Assembly: GCF_000244895.1 (NCBI RefSeq)
Contig: NZ_CM001441.1
Location: forward strand, 4,802,198-4,866,197
From: Desulfosporosinus youngiae DSM 17734
Lineage (GTDB): Bacteria; Bacillota; Desulfitobacteriia; Desulfitobacteriales; Desulfitobacteriaceae
Direction of reading: 5' to 3'
Length of the DNA: 64,000 nt
Made by a program: the position numbers and the translations under genes
Shown: positions 16,595-24,934 of the stretch, piece after piece
How positions within the stretch are numbered: the first letter of the stretch is position 1
How the letters are laid out: every line of letters begins with the position of its first letter
Notes under the pieces: model-generated
What the model was told of the DNA's origin: nothing
Seen by the model: the letters and a program-made list of their open reading frames with translations, nothing else
Database searches by the model: none

Positions 16595-16954
16595 TCAGGA
16601 ATCCACTTCTTCAAAACCTATTGGCATAGCATCTTGCATAGCCTCTCCGATAATTTTTTGAATATCATGAACCATACAAGACACTTTAAATTCAGCCTCT
16701 AAATACTCCCTTGCTGTTGGATTTATGCTTACCAAACTGTATAAACGTTCTAATTCTTGCTGTTTTTCCTCACTTATCTCTTGCTCCAGCATTTGAGCCT
16801 CACGAATTTCCCATTGTTTCAATTGAAATTCTCGAACCACCTTATGGTTATTGGCATCACTCATAACCTTTTCCTTTGATTTAAGAAAGTTTTTGAACTG
16901 ATCCGATTCCTTAAGGGTCCTGGCAAGTTCATGAGCTAAATCAGTAGTAGACAT
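16595..16954 (-). CDS. YlbF/YmcA family protein
   Basis: 119-residue all-helical protein of the Com_YlbF (DUF964) family. In Bacillus, YlbF, YmcA and YaaT form a complex that controls RNase Y-dependent mRNA maturation and affects competence, biofilm and sporulation. The charged helices (ELARTLKESDQFKNFLKSKE to EAEFKVSCMVHDIQKII) and length fit. ATG at 16954 with AGAGGAGAGGG upstream. It is likely monocistronic or read into bshA downstream, since the gap to bshA is on the far side (80 bases). Which paralogue it equals is not decided. Confidence 0.85.
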   Translation of the reverse strand: MSTTDLAHELARTLKESDQFKNFLKSKEKVMSDANNHKVVREFQLKQWEIREAQMLEQEISEEKQQELERLYSLVSINPTAREYLEAEFKVSCMVHDIQKIIGEAMQDAMPIGFEEVDS

Positions 16955-17091
16955 ATCCTGTCCCTCTCCTCTATCTCTGGCTATCTATCTAGTATATCTA
17001 AGCATTATCTCATTATATATAATTTTCATGCATCCGACAAATATAAACGACCTTTGACGGCCATAGATGGCGGGAAAAGACTTCCACTAAA

Positions 17092-17787
17092 TCACATTCT
17101 CTGACAGTTATTCACAATGTTCTCCAACAAATCAAAGGCCTGCAAACGGCTAAAGGATAATAAATCCGCCCACTGCAGCCGCGTAATATTCCATGGACAA
17201 CGAACAGCGACACGGCTGGCAAACCCTATGGGACTTCCGCCAAGCATTTTTTCCAACCGGCGTTGGGCAAGGCTGATTAAGCCCGGCGCATGAGCATTAC
17301 AGGCAATCGGTTCTAAACATAACACAGGCTCGTCTTTATACGTCACAAGCAAGCTGAATTTGGCAAGTTGCTTTACACCTACTTTTTCACGACAAATGGG
17401 CTCTTCCAAAGAGACAGGATCAGGTTGAACAACCCCGCCCAGTTTCCGCCAGAAGCTCTTTTCAGAGGAAGCAGCATTCGAGACACAGACCCCAACTGCT
17501 CCCATTTGTAAAGCAAAACGAACCACGAAGCGGGCAAAATCACATTCCATAGTTCCTTTTAAAGACAATCCATCTAAAATAACCAGCCGCTCTGCGCTGC
17601 TTAACGTAATATCTCCAACTCCTGACTCCCCTAACTGAACTACATTATATCCTGGAAGCATCTGAATCTGTGGGTTTAACCCCGTTCCCTTTTCTGTTAG
17701 AAAGGCCCCCAGGGCAAGGGCCCAATCCTCAAGACCGTCCTCATTCCATTCTGAACGGGGGGAAAGAGCAATTTCAATCCAAGGCAT
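17092..17787 (-). CDS. Unrecognised 231-residue protein
   Basis: No family recognised. It is a cytoplasmic-looking protein of 231 residues with no membrane segment or signal. Five or six scattered cysteines (VGVCVS, EEPICRE, EPVLCLEPIACN, VRCPWN) include no clear CxxC motif. Start ATG at 17787 with GAAGGAGAG 7 bases upstream, so translation is convincing. It is last in a possible operon tldD-tldE-PHP-nuclease-like-this gene, 78 bases after its neighbour. Confidence 0.6.
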   Translation of the reverse strand: MPWIEIALSPRSEWNEDGLEDWALALGAFLTEKGTGLNPQIQMLPGYNVVQLGESGVGDITLSSAERLVILDGLSLKGTMECDFARFVVRFALQMGAVGVCVSNAASSEKSFWRKLGGVVQPDPVSLEEPICREKVGVKQLAKFSLLVTYKDEPVLCLEPIACNAHAPGLISLAQRRLEKMLGGSPIGFASRVAVRCPWNITRLQWADLLSFSRLQAFDLLENIVNNCQRM

Positions 17788-17865
17788 AGTCTTCTCTCCT
17801 TCACAAACCGGCTTACAAGTTTATTGTTTCACCAGAGTGTGAAGTCTATCCCCGGTTCAGCGCAT

Positions 17866-18363
17866 TTAGCGCAATCGTTTCAGAAGCGTCCAGCGCCTCT
17901 CCTCAAAGTCATAGAACATCAACCAGATGATATCAAAATCAGAAGACGGCACAACAACACTATCGGCATAAACCTTGAAATTGCACAAGTGAAAAAGCGG
18001 AGAAACCACTCTTATTAAGAGGGCCAAAGGGTAGTCATGATTATATCCTTTAGCCTTCTCACTTTTCTGTTGTAATAAGAGGTTAAGCCGTCGAACATAT
18101 TCCTCAATGTATTGAGGATTTGGCGGGAAATTCTGCTGGCTGGATCGTCCAAAAACATAACGGGCTTCCTCTGAATCGTAGAAAAGATGTGTCACCTCAA
18201 CACCTAAACGTTTACCATCCGTTTGATTCTCGATTACAATATCCGGCCGATCTTCATGCATGAGAATTTTATAGTTGTTACCCTGCTGGATATTTAAAAT
18301 TTCTACCAAAGCTAGAGCCGCATTTTCTTCAAGCAACCATTTCTCATCAAGAAAATCCACCAA
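17866..18363 (-). CDS. Putative PD-(D/E)XK-type nuclease-fold protein
   Basis: 165 residues, unrecognised family. The segment EDRPDIVIENQTDGKRLGVE followed by VTH has the order Asp, then a strand, then Glu-Val-Thr, a variant of the PD-(D/E)XK nuclease core in which Lys is replaced by Thr. The rest is helical with aromatic-rich ends. TTG start at 18363 with AGGAGG 8 bases upstream. It lies 12 bases after the PHP gene and is surely cotranscribed with it. A nuclease role is a weak inference from one motif. Confidence 0.55.
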   Translation of the reverse strand: MVDFLDEKWLLEENAALALVEILNIQQGNNYKILMHEDRPDIVIENQTDGKRLGVEVTHLFYDSEEARYVFGRSSQQNFPPNPQYIEEYVRRLNLLLQQKSEKAKGYNHDYPLALLIRVVSPLFHLCNFKVYADSVVVPSSDFDIIWLMFYDFEERRWTLLKRLR

Positions 18364-18375
18364 ACTATGTCCCTC

Positions 18376-19137
18376 CTAATCCAGCGAATAGCTTACTTTA
18401 GCGAGTTTAGCGAACCCGACGATGGATTGAACACCAATCTCACGTAACATATGACCCGCTTCTTCCAGATCCCGTCCAACATTTTCCGCGCAATGAGCAT
18501 CCGATCCTAAGGTGAATTCAATCCCTCTTCGCTGAATCTCCTCCATCAGACGTCTTTCCGGATAAAATTCCTGAACTGGTTTATAGCGGCCATTTGTATT
18601 AACTTCCAAAACCAAACCTTTTTCAGCAACGATTGTTAAGGCCTCATCTGCCAGAGTTAAGATATCCTTCTCCGGCCTTACTCCGAAAATTTTAATAAGA
18701 TCAAAGTGGCCGATCGTTGTAAATAACCCACTTTGAGCGGCAAGCGCTATTATTTCAAAGTACCTGCTGTATAACTCATCCGCATCCTTTTGCCAATGCA
18801 AAGGTTCTTCTTCGGGATAATCAAAAGCCCATCCATCAAACTCATGCACTGACCCTATGACAAAATCAAAAGGATACTGCTCGAGTAAGTTCTTGATTCT
18901 GCCTTCTTCATGGGGACGATATTCAGCCTCCAACCCAATTCGCACCTCTAAATGCGGGTAATCCTCGGCCATTTCCCGGATTAAGGGAAAGTTCATTTGA
19001 TCCCAATAGTAATCATGGTCCGCAAACCCGATTTCTTTTAATCCCCGGCGGGACGCTTCATCCAAAAACGCCCGAATGGTTCCCTGGTTAGCCTCCCGAT
19101 CATTATGCCCGAGAAGGTGAACATGTAAATCCAACAT
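18376..19137 (-). CDS. PHP-domain phosphoesterase (histidinol-phosphatase-like)
   Basis: 253-residue PHP metallophosphoesterase. Metal ligands are visible in LHVHLLGHND, GFADHDYY, GLEAEY, GSVHEFDGW, TIGHFDLIK and LGSDAHCAENVGR. The set resembles HisK/HisJ-type histidinol-phosphatases, which dephosphorylate L-histidinol phosphate, but no his gene is nearby, so another phosphoester is possible. The ATG at 19137 has GGAGGAGGG 8 bases upstream. It follows tldE by 26 bases in one transcription unit. Confidence 0.82.
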   Translation of the reverse strand: MLDLHVHLLGHNDREANQGTIRAFLDEASRRGLKEIGFADHDYYWDQMNFPLIREMAEDYPHLEVRIGLEAEYRPHEEGRIKNLLEQYPFDFVIGSVHEFDGWAFDYPEEEPLHWQKDADELYSRYFEIIALAAQSGLFTTIGHFDLIKIFGVRPEKDILTLADEALTIVAEKGLVLEVNTNGRYKPVQEFYPERRLMEEIQRRGIEFTLGSDAHCAENVGRDLEEAGHMLREIGVQSIVGFAKLAKVSYSLD

Positions 19138-19163
19138 CTCTGAACCCTCCTCCTCTATAGTGG

Positions 19164-20483
19164 TTAAAGAGTTTGTATTCCAGTCCTTAAAATCAGATAG
19201 GGATGTGTATCGAGGTCAGATAATGCGGTCTTTGTGGTTGGAGCCGCCAAATCTGCGAAGAAGTTGCCCATTAATTTACAATCCGTTTTCCCGACAATTT
19301 GGCCCTGCAAGATCCTCAGGCTATGTGGAGCACTTAGAGAATACGAACCGGAAACCGAGTCCTGTGTATGTAACCCAAGTACCGACAAGATAAGAACTCC
19401 ATCTTCTATCCCCTCTAAAGCCTTTACCCAAGGAACCTCTGCCTGATGCCTTATGTAAAGTCCCGCCGTTCCCTGGGGGACAGCAGTCGGTTTCGTACCC
19501 CACCGCACAGCATCCTTAACTTTCAGAAAAGGAGTCTTTAGTTGTCCCTTCTGTACTAATACCGTTTGCCCGGCAGGAACCCCCTCGGGTGTAACCAGGT
19601 AAGAACCCAGTTCCAACGGACGGAGCGGATCAATCATTAAGGAAAACTGTTCATGAAAGACTTGCTTGTGCTCTTGAAAACTCTCCTTTGAAAATGCCCC
19701 TTGCCCTTCAATCACCCGATCTCCTGAAAAATTGGGCAGTACAAACTGCCTCAGCATGTCTTCTGTCATAGAGGGTGCCAGAATCACCAGGGTCTGGGGG
19801 CCAACAGGAGCAGCTTCCTTCTGCATCCACTCATATTGATTCACCGTCTGAGACCATAGCTCCTCCTGTTCATTGGGCCGGATTAATCTGCGTTTAGCGA
19901 ACCCGCCTCCCACTAAACTGTCAAATGAAAACCCGGATACAAATTGGGATTGCTGATAGGTGACAGCAAGTCCTGTTGAGGTGCGAACGTGCCGATAACC
20001 CCAAGCTGCCTGGATCCTCCCCTGCATTTTAGCTCCCGAAGGTTTATCCCTCAGCCATTGATCCACTTGATCAAAAACAAGCTTGTCCTCCCCGGAAACA
20101 ATTGTTTGAATTGCCCGGTCCTCAACCGCAACGAGGGGTAAGGATTCCGGAGCGGGTATATGTACGGCATCCGGGTCTTTATAAGCAGCCTGTCTCCATT
20201 GTTCTATTTGTTTATGCCAATACTCCGAATTACATGCAAAAGGAAGCTGAACCATGGCCTGACTGCAGGTTCCATCCGCCCAAACTAAGAAAACATCCCC
20301 GCTCTCCCCCTGTCGATAACTTGGGGGAGTATAAACACTGCCCGGAGAATTATCTTTGATTCCCAAGGCCACCACTTCGGATTCATGAACGACGATTCGC
20401 CAAGCTGAGAGCCTGAGATCGTCCTTTTTGGGTGCGTGCTGAGCTTTATAGAGCAGATCCTCTAATTGTGCAATAAGTTTCAC
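19164..20483 (-). CDS. tldE: TldE/PmbA-family subunit
   Basis: 439 residues, partner of TldD in the TldD/TldE heterodimeric metalloprotease that trims linear peptides, including RiPP leader peptides. As expected for the TldE side it lacks the HExxxH zinc site of TldD. It retains C-terminal family features (VSGFSFDSLVGGGF, LILSVLGLHTQDSVSGSYS, KLMGNFFADLA). The sequence is divergent in the N-terminal half. GTG start at 20483 overlaps the tldD stop by four bases (GTGA), so the two are translationally coupled. Confidence 0.85.
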   Translation of the reverse strand: MKLIAQLEDLLYKAQHAPKKDDLRLSAWRIVVHESEVVALGIKDNSPGSVYTPPSYRQGESGDVFLVWADGTCSQAMVQLPFACNSEYWHKQIEQWRQAAYKDPDAVHIPAPESLPLVAVEDRAIQTIVSGEDKLVFDQVDQWLRDKPSGAKMQGRIQAAWGYRHVRTSTGLAVTYQQSQFVSGFSFDSLVGGGFAKRRLIRPNEQEELWSQTVNQYEWMQKEAAPVGPQTLVILAPSMTEDMLRQFVLPNFSGDRVIEGQGAFSKESFQEHKQVFHEQFSLMIDPLRPLELGSYLVTPEGVPAGQTVLVQKGQLKTPFLKVKDAVRWGTKPTAVPQGTAGLYIRHQAEVPWVKALEGIEDGVLILSVLGLHTQDSVSGSYSLSAPHSLRILQGQIVGKTDCKLMGNFFADLAAPTTKTALSDLDTHPYLILRTGIQTL

Positions 20484-21973
20484 CCTTGTTCACCCCCTAA
20501 GCTAACTTGTTGATCCGCATCCATAAGCAGATAGCGATGGCTGCCACCGCTTGAGGCTACGGATTGCCCACCTTTTCCGCACGTACCAATCGCATCATAG
20601 CACCCTTCACCCAGCCCTCCGCGAATCGCTTCCAAAGCGGAAAGAATCTTTCCGCTAAAAATCGAAGGTTGGAAAATTGGCAGATCCGGGTCTGCTACAT
20701 CGATAATTCCATCACATTGAAAAACGAAATCCCCTGTTTTAGGGTTTACTTGACCGCCTCGATACCCTAAGAGAAGTAAATTCTTCTCACCCTCCCGCAG
20801 CTCACCATGTTCTAAAAGAGTTTCCCTGACGGATTTCACTTCGTCCATCAGATGCTCAGCAGGGGTTAAAGGAAGCATGCGGTCAACCAGTAAACGGATA
20901 TTGCTCATACGGGGTAAAGGAATATGCCCATAGCTCTCGGCACGTCCGGCTCCGCTGACCGGCATTCCCGCTTCTTCCGCCGAAAAAATGTCCCCTAGCC
21001 CGGCTTCCAACACCCCATCCCGCACAATCGTCACAGTCTGCCTGGGCAGACCGTTAGCCGAATAGGGTTGATTAGCCCAGTCCCCAAGGAGAGGCCCGTC
21101 AATAATACTGACGCCCGGCCTTGCAACACGCAATCCTTTCCTTAGTTTTCCTTCTTCACCAAGCACAGACTCATTCATATGATCCGACTCTACCGCATGA
21201 CCAAATGCCTCATGCGCCAGCCCTTTCGCCAGCCCATAATCAATAATGAGAGGGTAATGACCGCTTGGCAGCTGGGGAGCGCCGCACACTGCTCTGGCAA
21301 ATCCCGCCCGGTCTATTGCTTTTCTTTCTAATACATAGTCCTCTAATTCCTCAAAAAGCAGAGTTGCATCCACTCCACTGCGGTGAATCAAGGTGCTTTG
21401 AGCTTTGCCCTGATTCCGCACAGTTCCTTGATGCATCAGAACCGCCCGCGGAATAACAAACGACACCAAGGTTCCATCTGACCGTCCGATACACCAGACC
21501 TCTTCGATCTGGCGATAACTCGATTGCCACACTCCATCAGGAAACGCCTTGCGCAAACGAACATGCAGTTTCATAACCAAACCTTGAAGTTCAGTCAGAG
21601 GAATCTCCTCGAACCCTTTTCGAACCGAATTGCCGACCTCCTCTTGAACCCGGGGAGCCTCCCAAATCCTTCGATTCCGCTTCGACCCGATCTCTTCATT
21701 TCTGCGGGCCAGCTGAATCGCCTTTTCCACAAGTTTGTGCCCGACCCCCGTGTCTAAAACGTCCGAAGTAGCAAAGCCCGATGCCCCTTTTTCCGTAAAA
21801 GCCTGAACTCCAAATCCACTGTCTTCTCCTGTCGATACCCTTTCAAACCGTCCGTTGCTTAGCCGCATACTCCACTCCCGACGGGATTGAGCCCGTACAA
21901 TAAAGTAGCCTTCAAATTCCTTAGCCTCAGCCAAAACGGATTCAACCAACGCCCGGATTTCTTTTTGCTCCAA
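20480..21973 (-). CDS. tldD: TldD metalloprotease subunit
   Basis: 497-residue catalytic subunit of the TldD/TldE protease. The zinc motif HEAFGHAVESD (HExxxH) is intact, followed by the family stretch LLGDWANQPYSANGLP, VLEAGLGDIFSAEEAG and AGRAESYGHIPLPRMSN. TldD/TldE degrades unfolded peptides and matures microcin-like RiPPs in other bacteria; no RiPP precursor is recognised nearby. TTG start at 21973 with AGGAGG 8 bases upstream. It is first gene of a probable five-gene operon. Confidence 0.92.
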   Translation of the reverse strand: MEQKEIRALVESVLAEAKEFEGYFIVRAQSRREWSMRLSNGRFERVSTGEDSGFGVQAFTEKGASGFATSDVLDTGVGHKLVEKAIQLARRNEEIGSKRNRRIWEAPRVQEEVGNSVRKGFEEIPLTELQGLVMKLHVRLRKAFPDGVWQSSYRQIEEVWCIGRSDGTLVSFVIPRAVLMHQGTVRNQGKAQSTLIHRSGVDATLLFEELEDYVLERKAIDRAGFARAVCGAPQLPSGHYPLIIDYGLAKGLAHEAFGHAVESDHMNESVLGEEGKLRKGLRVARPGVSIIDGPLLGDWANQPYSANGLPRQTVTIVRDGVLEAGLGDIFSAEEAGMPVSGAGRAESYGHIPLPRMSNIRLLVDRMLPLTPAEHLMDEVKSVRETLLEHGELREGEKNLLLLGYRGGQVNPKTGDFVFQCDGIIDVADPDLPIFQPSIFSGKILSALEAIRGGLGEGCYDAIGTCGKGGQSVASSGGSHRYLLMDADQQVSLGGEQG

Positions 21974-22242
21974 AAGTGAACCCTCCTATATCAAACAGTT
22001 GGTATAATTATGCTTAAAAACCAGCTTTGTTACTCGCTATGGATATTATACCACGGAGCAACCAAAGTTACTTCAAGAGGAAATTCAAACTCCATTTGAG
22101 CTTTGTCCCAACTATTCGAGACTTCGACATGTATTCAACCCATAGGAGGAATCCTAGCGGCACTTAGCCAATTAAAGAAACTCTTCGGAGAAGTTTTCGA
22201 ACCTCGAGCCTCGAACCTCGCCTAACCCCTAAGAAGTCCTTG
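21974..22242. other. Non-coding gap upstream of tldD
   Basis: No gene seen. Contains a TTCG-rich array at about 22195-22220 (repeated CGAACCTCGAGCCTCG-type units). The tldD promoter should lie here. Confidence 0.5.
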
Positions 22243-22286
22243 GAAAAAAATATCCTGAGGCTTGTATAAATAGCTAAGCCTCAGGA
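22243..22286 (-). terminator. Hairpin terminator downstream of the GC-rich module
   Basis: Perfect 11-bp stem (22253-22263 with 22276-22286), 12-base loop, then TATTTTTTT on the minus strand. It would end a transcript reading from the GNAT gene through repeat copy 2. Confidence 0.8.
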
Positions 22287-22395
22287 CATGATTTAGATAG
22301 TCTCACTTTTTAATTTTTTATCCCCACTCCTCTCTTTTACTTCACTTGCGACAGTTAATCCGTCGCAAGCTTTTTTTGTGTCAAGTGTTAACGAG

Positions 22396-22762
22396 ATACA
22401 TCTGCCCGACCCGGGAGCACTCTCTCTTTCATCCTCTGCTGGTGCCGTGGCAGCGGCATGGACGGTTAATCTAAAGAAAGCCCCTAAGACATGCAGAAGA
22501 ATCCCCAGACCCGCAAGCAGGGCAGCTTTGTCCACAGAAGCGAACCCATTGCATGGAGAGGCAGTAAAAGCCCACAAGACGGCGCGGGGAGACGGAGCCA
22601 CGGGTTCACATCAGGTACTACCCGAGGGTTTGGCGAAGTCCCGCACCGGCGAGTGGGCAAGCCTCGGAATGCTGCGGTGAGCGGATGTGGCGAAGCTGCC
22701 CGACCCGGGAGCACTCTCTCTTTCATCCTCTGATGGCACCGCGGCAACGGCAAGGTGGCTAC
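22396..22762. repeat. GC-rich dispersed repeat module, copy 2 (inverted)
   Basis: Same body as 14595-14948 in the opposite orientation. A direct repeat of about 60 bp starting CTGCCCGACCCGGGAGCACT is found at 22402 and again at 22696, and each copy carries a REP-like core (22441-22460 and 22734-22753). The left flank joins the GNAT stop codon, whose TAG is part of the repeat's own AGAGTAGCC end motif. Confidence 0.85.
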
Positions 22763-23256
22763 TCTAAACATTTAACTAAGAGTTTTCTTTCCTCTGCAAA
22801 ACCAAATTTCTCGTAAAGCCGAACTGCTTTCACATTATGACTACTGACCGCAAGACCCAGGTAAGCGACCCCATGCTTGCGGCAATAGTCTTCTGCAGCT
22901 TCAAGCAACATCTGGCCCGCTCCTTTTCCTCTCCATTCAGGAAGAATGACAATATCCATGATCCATCCCTGAGTAAGACCGGTTAACTCTTCCCGCGACG
23001 AACCCTGAAGAACCAAATACCCGACCGGCTGTGCACGTTTTTCCCCATCCTCCTCAGATCTCGGCTCCTCAACAATAAAAACTTCCGATTCAGATTGCTG
23101 AATCCAGGTCCAAAACCCTCTTAAAAATTCCTCTCTGTATTTAAGCGTTACATTCATTGGCTGCTTGCGCCATGGAGAAATACTATCAGGAATACCGACT
23201 TTTCCAAGAGCATAGATAAAAGGCCAATCACGGACATTACCTTTACGAACTCGCAT
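22759..23256 (-). CDS. GNAT-family N-acetyltransferase
   Basis: 165-residue acetyl-CoA-dependent acyltransferase. The GNAT core is clear: IMDIVILPEWRGKGAGQMLL (acetyl-CoA pyrophosphate loop RGKGAG), then YLGLAVSSHNVKAVRLYEK and FGF near the end. The substrate cannot be read from sequence. An in-frame ATG at 23331 exists, but the ATG at 23256 has AGAGGTGA at good spacing. The stop codon lies inside the end of repeat copy 2, so the last residues may be set by the repeat. It is divergent from the Na/Pi gene. Confidence 0.85.
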   Translation of the reverse strand: MRVRKGNVRDWPFIYALGKVGIPDSISPWRKQPMNVTLKYREEFLRGFWTWIQQSESEVFIVEEPRSEEDGEKRAQPVGYLVLQGSSREELTGLTQGWIMDIVILPEWRGKGAGQMLLEAAEDYCRKHGVAYLGLAVSSHNVKAVRLYEKFGFAEERKLLVKCLE

Positions 23257-23376
23257 AAAATCACCTCTTAGGTAATCTATGCAGTCATCTCCTGTATCGC
23301 TTGCAAGCTGCCAAACATTATTCGCAGCCAAAGAGCGTTTTTCTCATCCATTAAATTTCCTCACAGCACTGGAATA

Positions 23377-24369
23377 GTGCCTTTTTTTGTTCTTGTCACA
23401 TTTCTTATCCAATATATTGAGAAAGGGAAACTTCCTCCGAAAGAGGTGAAATCACTGTATATCGCCATCTTGGTATTAGGCCTCTGTCTTCTTCTTTGGG
23501 GAATGAAAATCCTGCGGCAGGGGCTTCAAGCGTTTGCCGGGCATCGCCTCCACCAAGCACTTCTTTGGATGACCGCAACCCCCTGGCGTGGGTTCTGGAG
23601 CGGCTCAATATCCACAGCTCTTCTTCAGTCCAGTACTGCCTTGACCGTTATGGCTGTATCCTTCGTCGATGCCGGACTCCTTCCCTTTGGCAATGCCTTC
23701 GCTCTGATCTTAGGAAGTAATATCGGCACAACCTTAACTACCCAACTTCTGGCTCTTCCTTTAGACCACATTACTCCCTATATTATGGTTTTCGGCTCTT
23801 TAGGATTTCTCTTTATCCCCTCCCGCTGGAGGTTTCTCTCCCAATCTGTTTTTGGTCTGGGCGTTCTCTTTTTCGCCTTGGGGTTACTACAGGTTGGAAT
23901 GGCACCCCTTGTTGACTTGCCAAGCATACAAAACTTCCTCCGGCAACTAGGCGACAACCATCTCCAGGGAGTTATCGCCGGAACTATCATATCCGCCCTG
24001 CTTCATTCCTCCAATGCTACGACAGGCATTGTTATGCTGCTCACGGCTGACGGATGGATAACCCTCCCTACGGCACTCGCCTTTATCTTCGGCGCAAATA
24101 TCGGCACCTGTTTTACTGCCGTTTTTGCAGCTCTCGCCTCCTCGCGGGCCGCTCAGCGGGTGGCACTCTTCCACGTTTTACTAAACATCTTTGGAGTTTT
24201 ACTCTTCTTCCCCTTCGTTGAACCTATGGCCCATGGACTGACCCTCTTAGGCGGAAGCCTCGCACGGCAAGTGGCCAACGCCCATACCATTTTTAATCTA
24301 TTGTCCTCCGCTTTGGCCTTTCCCTTATTGCCATGGTCAGCCAGGTTCCTGAAAAAAGTACTCCCCTAA
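23377..24369 (+). CDS. Na/Pi-cotransporter family protein
   Basis: Polytopic membrane protein of the PF02690 Na/Pi symporter family, moving phosphate or another anion with sodium. It has the two inverted repeats of the fold: QSSTALTVMAVS with GSNIGTTLT, and HSSNATTGIVML with GANIGTCFT. About eight hydrophobic helices are seen, with no C-terminal PhoU domain. The start is uncertain: GTG at 23377 gives 330 residues but lacks a good ribosome binding site; GTG at 23446 (just before SLYIAILVLGL) gives a more typical N-terminus. It is one of two plus-strand genes, convergent with mobB. Confidence 0.85.
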   Translation: MPFFVLVTFLIQYIEKGKLPPKEVKSLYIAILVLGLCLLLWGMKILRQGLQAFAGHRLHQALLWMTATPWRGFWSGSISTALLQSSTALTVMAVSFVDAGLLPFGNAFALILGSNIGTTLTTQLLALPLDHITPYIMVFGSLGFLFIPSRWRFLSQSVFGLGVLFFALGLLQVGMAPLVDLPSIQNFLRQLGDNHLQGVIAGTIISALLHSSNATTGIVMLLTADGWITLPTALAFIFGANIGTCFTAVFAALASSRAAQRVALFHVLLNIFGVLLFFPFVEPMAHGLTLLGGSLARQVANAHTIFNLLSSALAFPLLPWSARFLKKVLP

Positions 24370-24405
24370 AAAATACTCCATCAGGAAGTTACTGCCTTGG
24401 GTAAC

Positions 24406-24933
24406 TCAAATAGGGTTTTCCTTAATCCCGAACTTCTCTTGAATTAAGTCACAGATTCCTTGAACATCATCTAACCCAAAACAGGGTATGCCGTTATCAA
24501 ATTTGACATCACTTGCTATGGCAATAAGCTCCTCCGGTTTAGAAAAAAGCTTATCATGCACAGCAAAGCGGAAAACCTCAATTTTAGGCTTATCAGCATA
24601 TTTATAGCCCTCAGTGAAAATCACATCCACCCCCTGAATTCGGTTCAATACTTCATCTAGGGGCTGGTCATCTGAGACACGTTCTAAAATGGCAATCCTT
24701 TGGGGCGAGCTGATAGCCACAATATCCGCACCGGCTTGGTCATGACGCCAGGTATCTTTGCCGGGTTGATCCATCTGAAACCCATGAACATCATGCTTCA
24801 GAGTCGCCACCCTCCAGCCGCGGCTTTTAGCTTCACGAATCAGTTTTTCCAAGAGCGTGGTTTTTCCGGAATTCGACTTTCCGCCGACAATTGAAATAAC
24901 CGGTATCGGAGAGCATTCCCCTCTTACATTCAT
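24406..24933 (-). CDS. mobB: Molybdopterin-guanine dinucleotide biosynthesis protein MobB
   Basis: 175-residue P-loop protein that supports attachment of GMP to molybdopterin by MobA. Walker A is GGKSNSGKTTLLEKL; KHDVHGFQMDQPGKDTWRH and VIFTEGYK are family signatures. The ATG at 24933 has GGGAGAG 5 bases upstream, within the moeA end; an in-frame codon at 24954 overlaps moeA further. It is the second gene of a moeA-mobB pair. MobA is not in the window. Confidence 0.92.
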   Translation of the reverse strand: MNVRGECSPIPVISIVGGKSNSGKTTLLEKLIREAKSRGWRVATLKHDVHGFQMDQPGKDTWRHDQAGADIVAISSPQRIAILERVSDDQPLDEVLNRIQGVDVIFTEGYKYADKPKIEVFRFAVHDKLFSKPEELIAIASDVKFDNGIPCFGLDDVQGICDLIQEKFGIKENPI

Positions 24934-24934
24934 C

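Noticed and set aside
22293-22771. Open frames of 80-102 codons in repeat copy 2
   Set aside because: Same reasons; overlapping frames on both strands show no conserved start and resemble the translated repeat rather than a gene.
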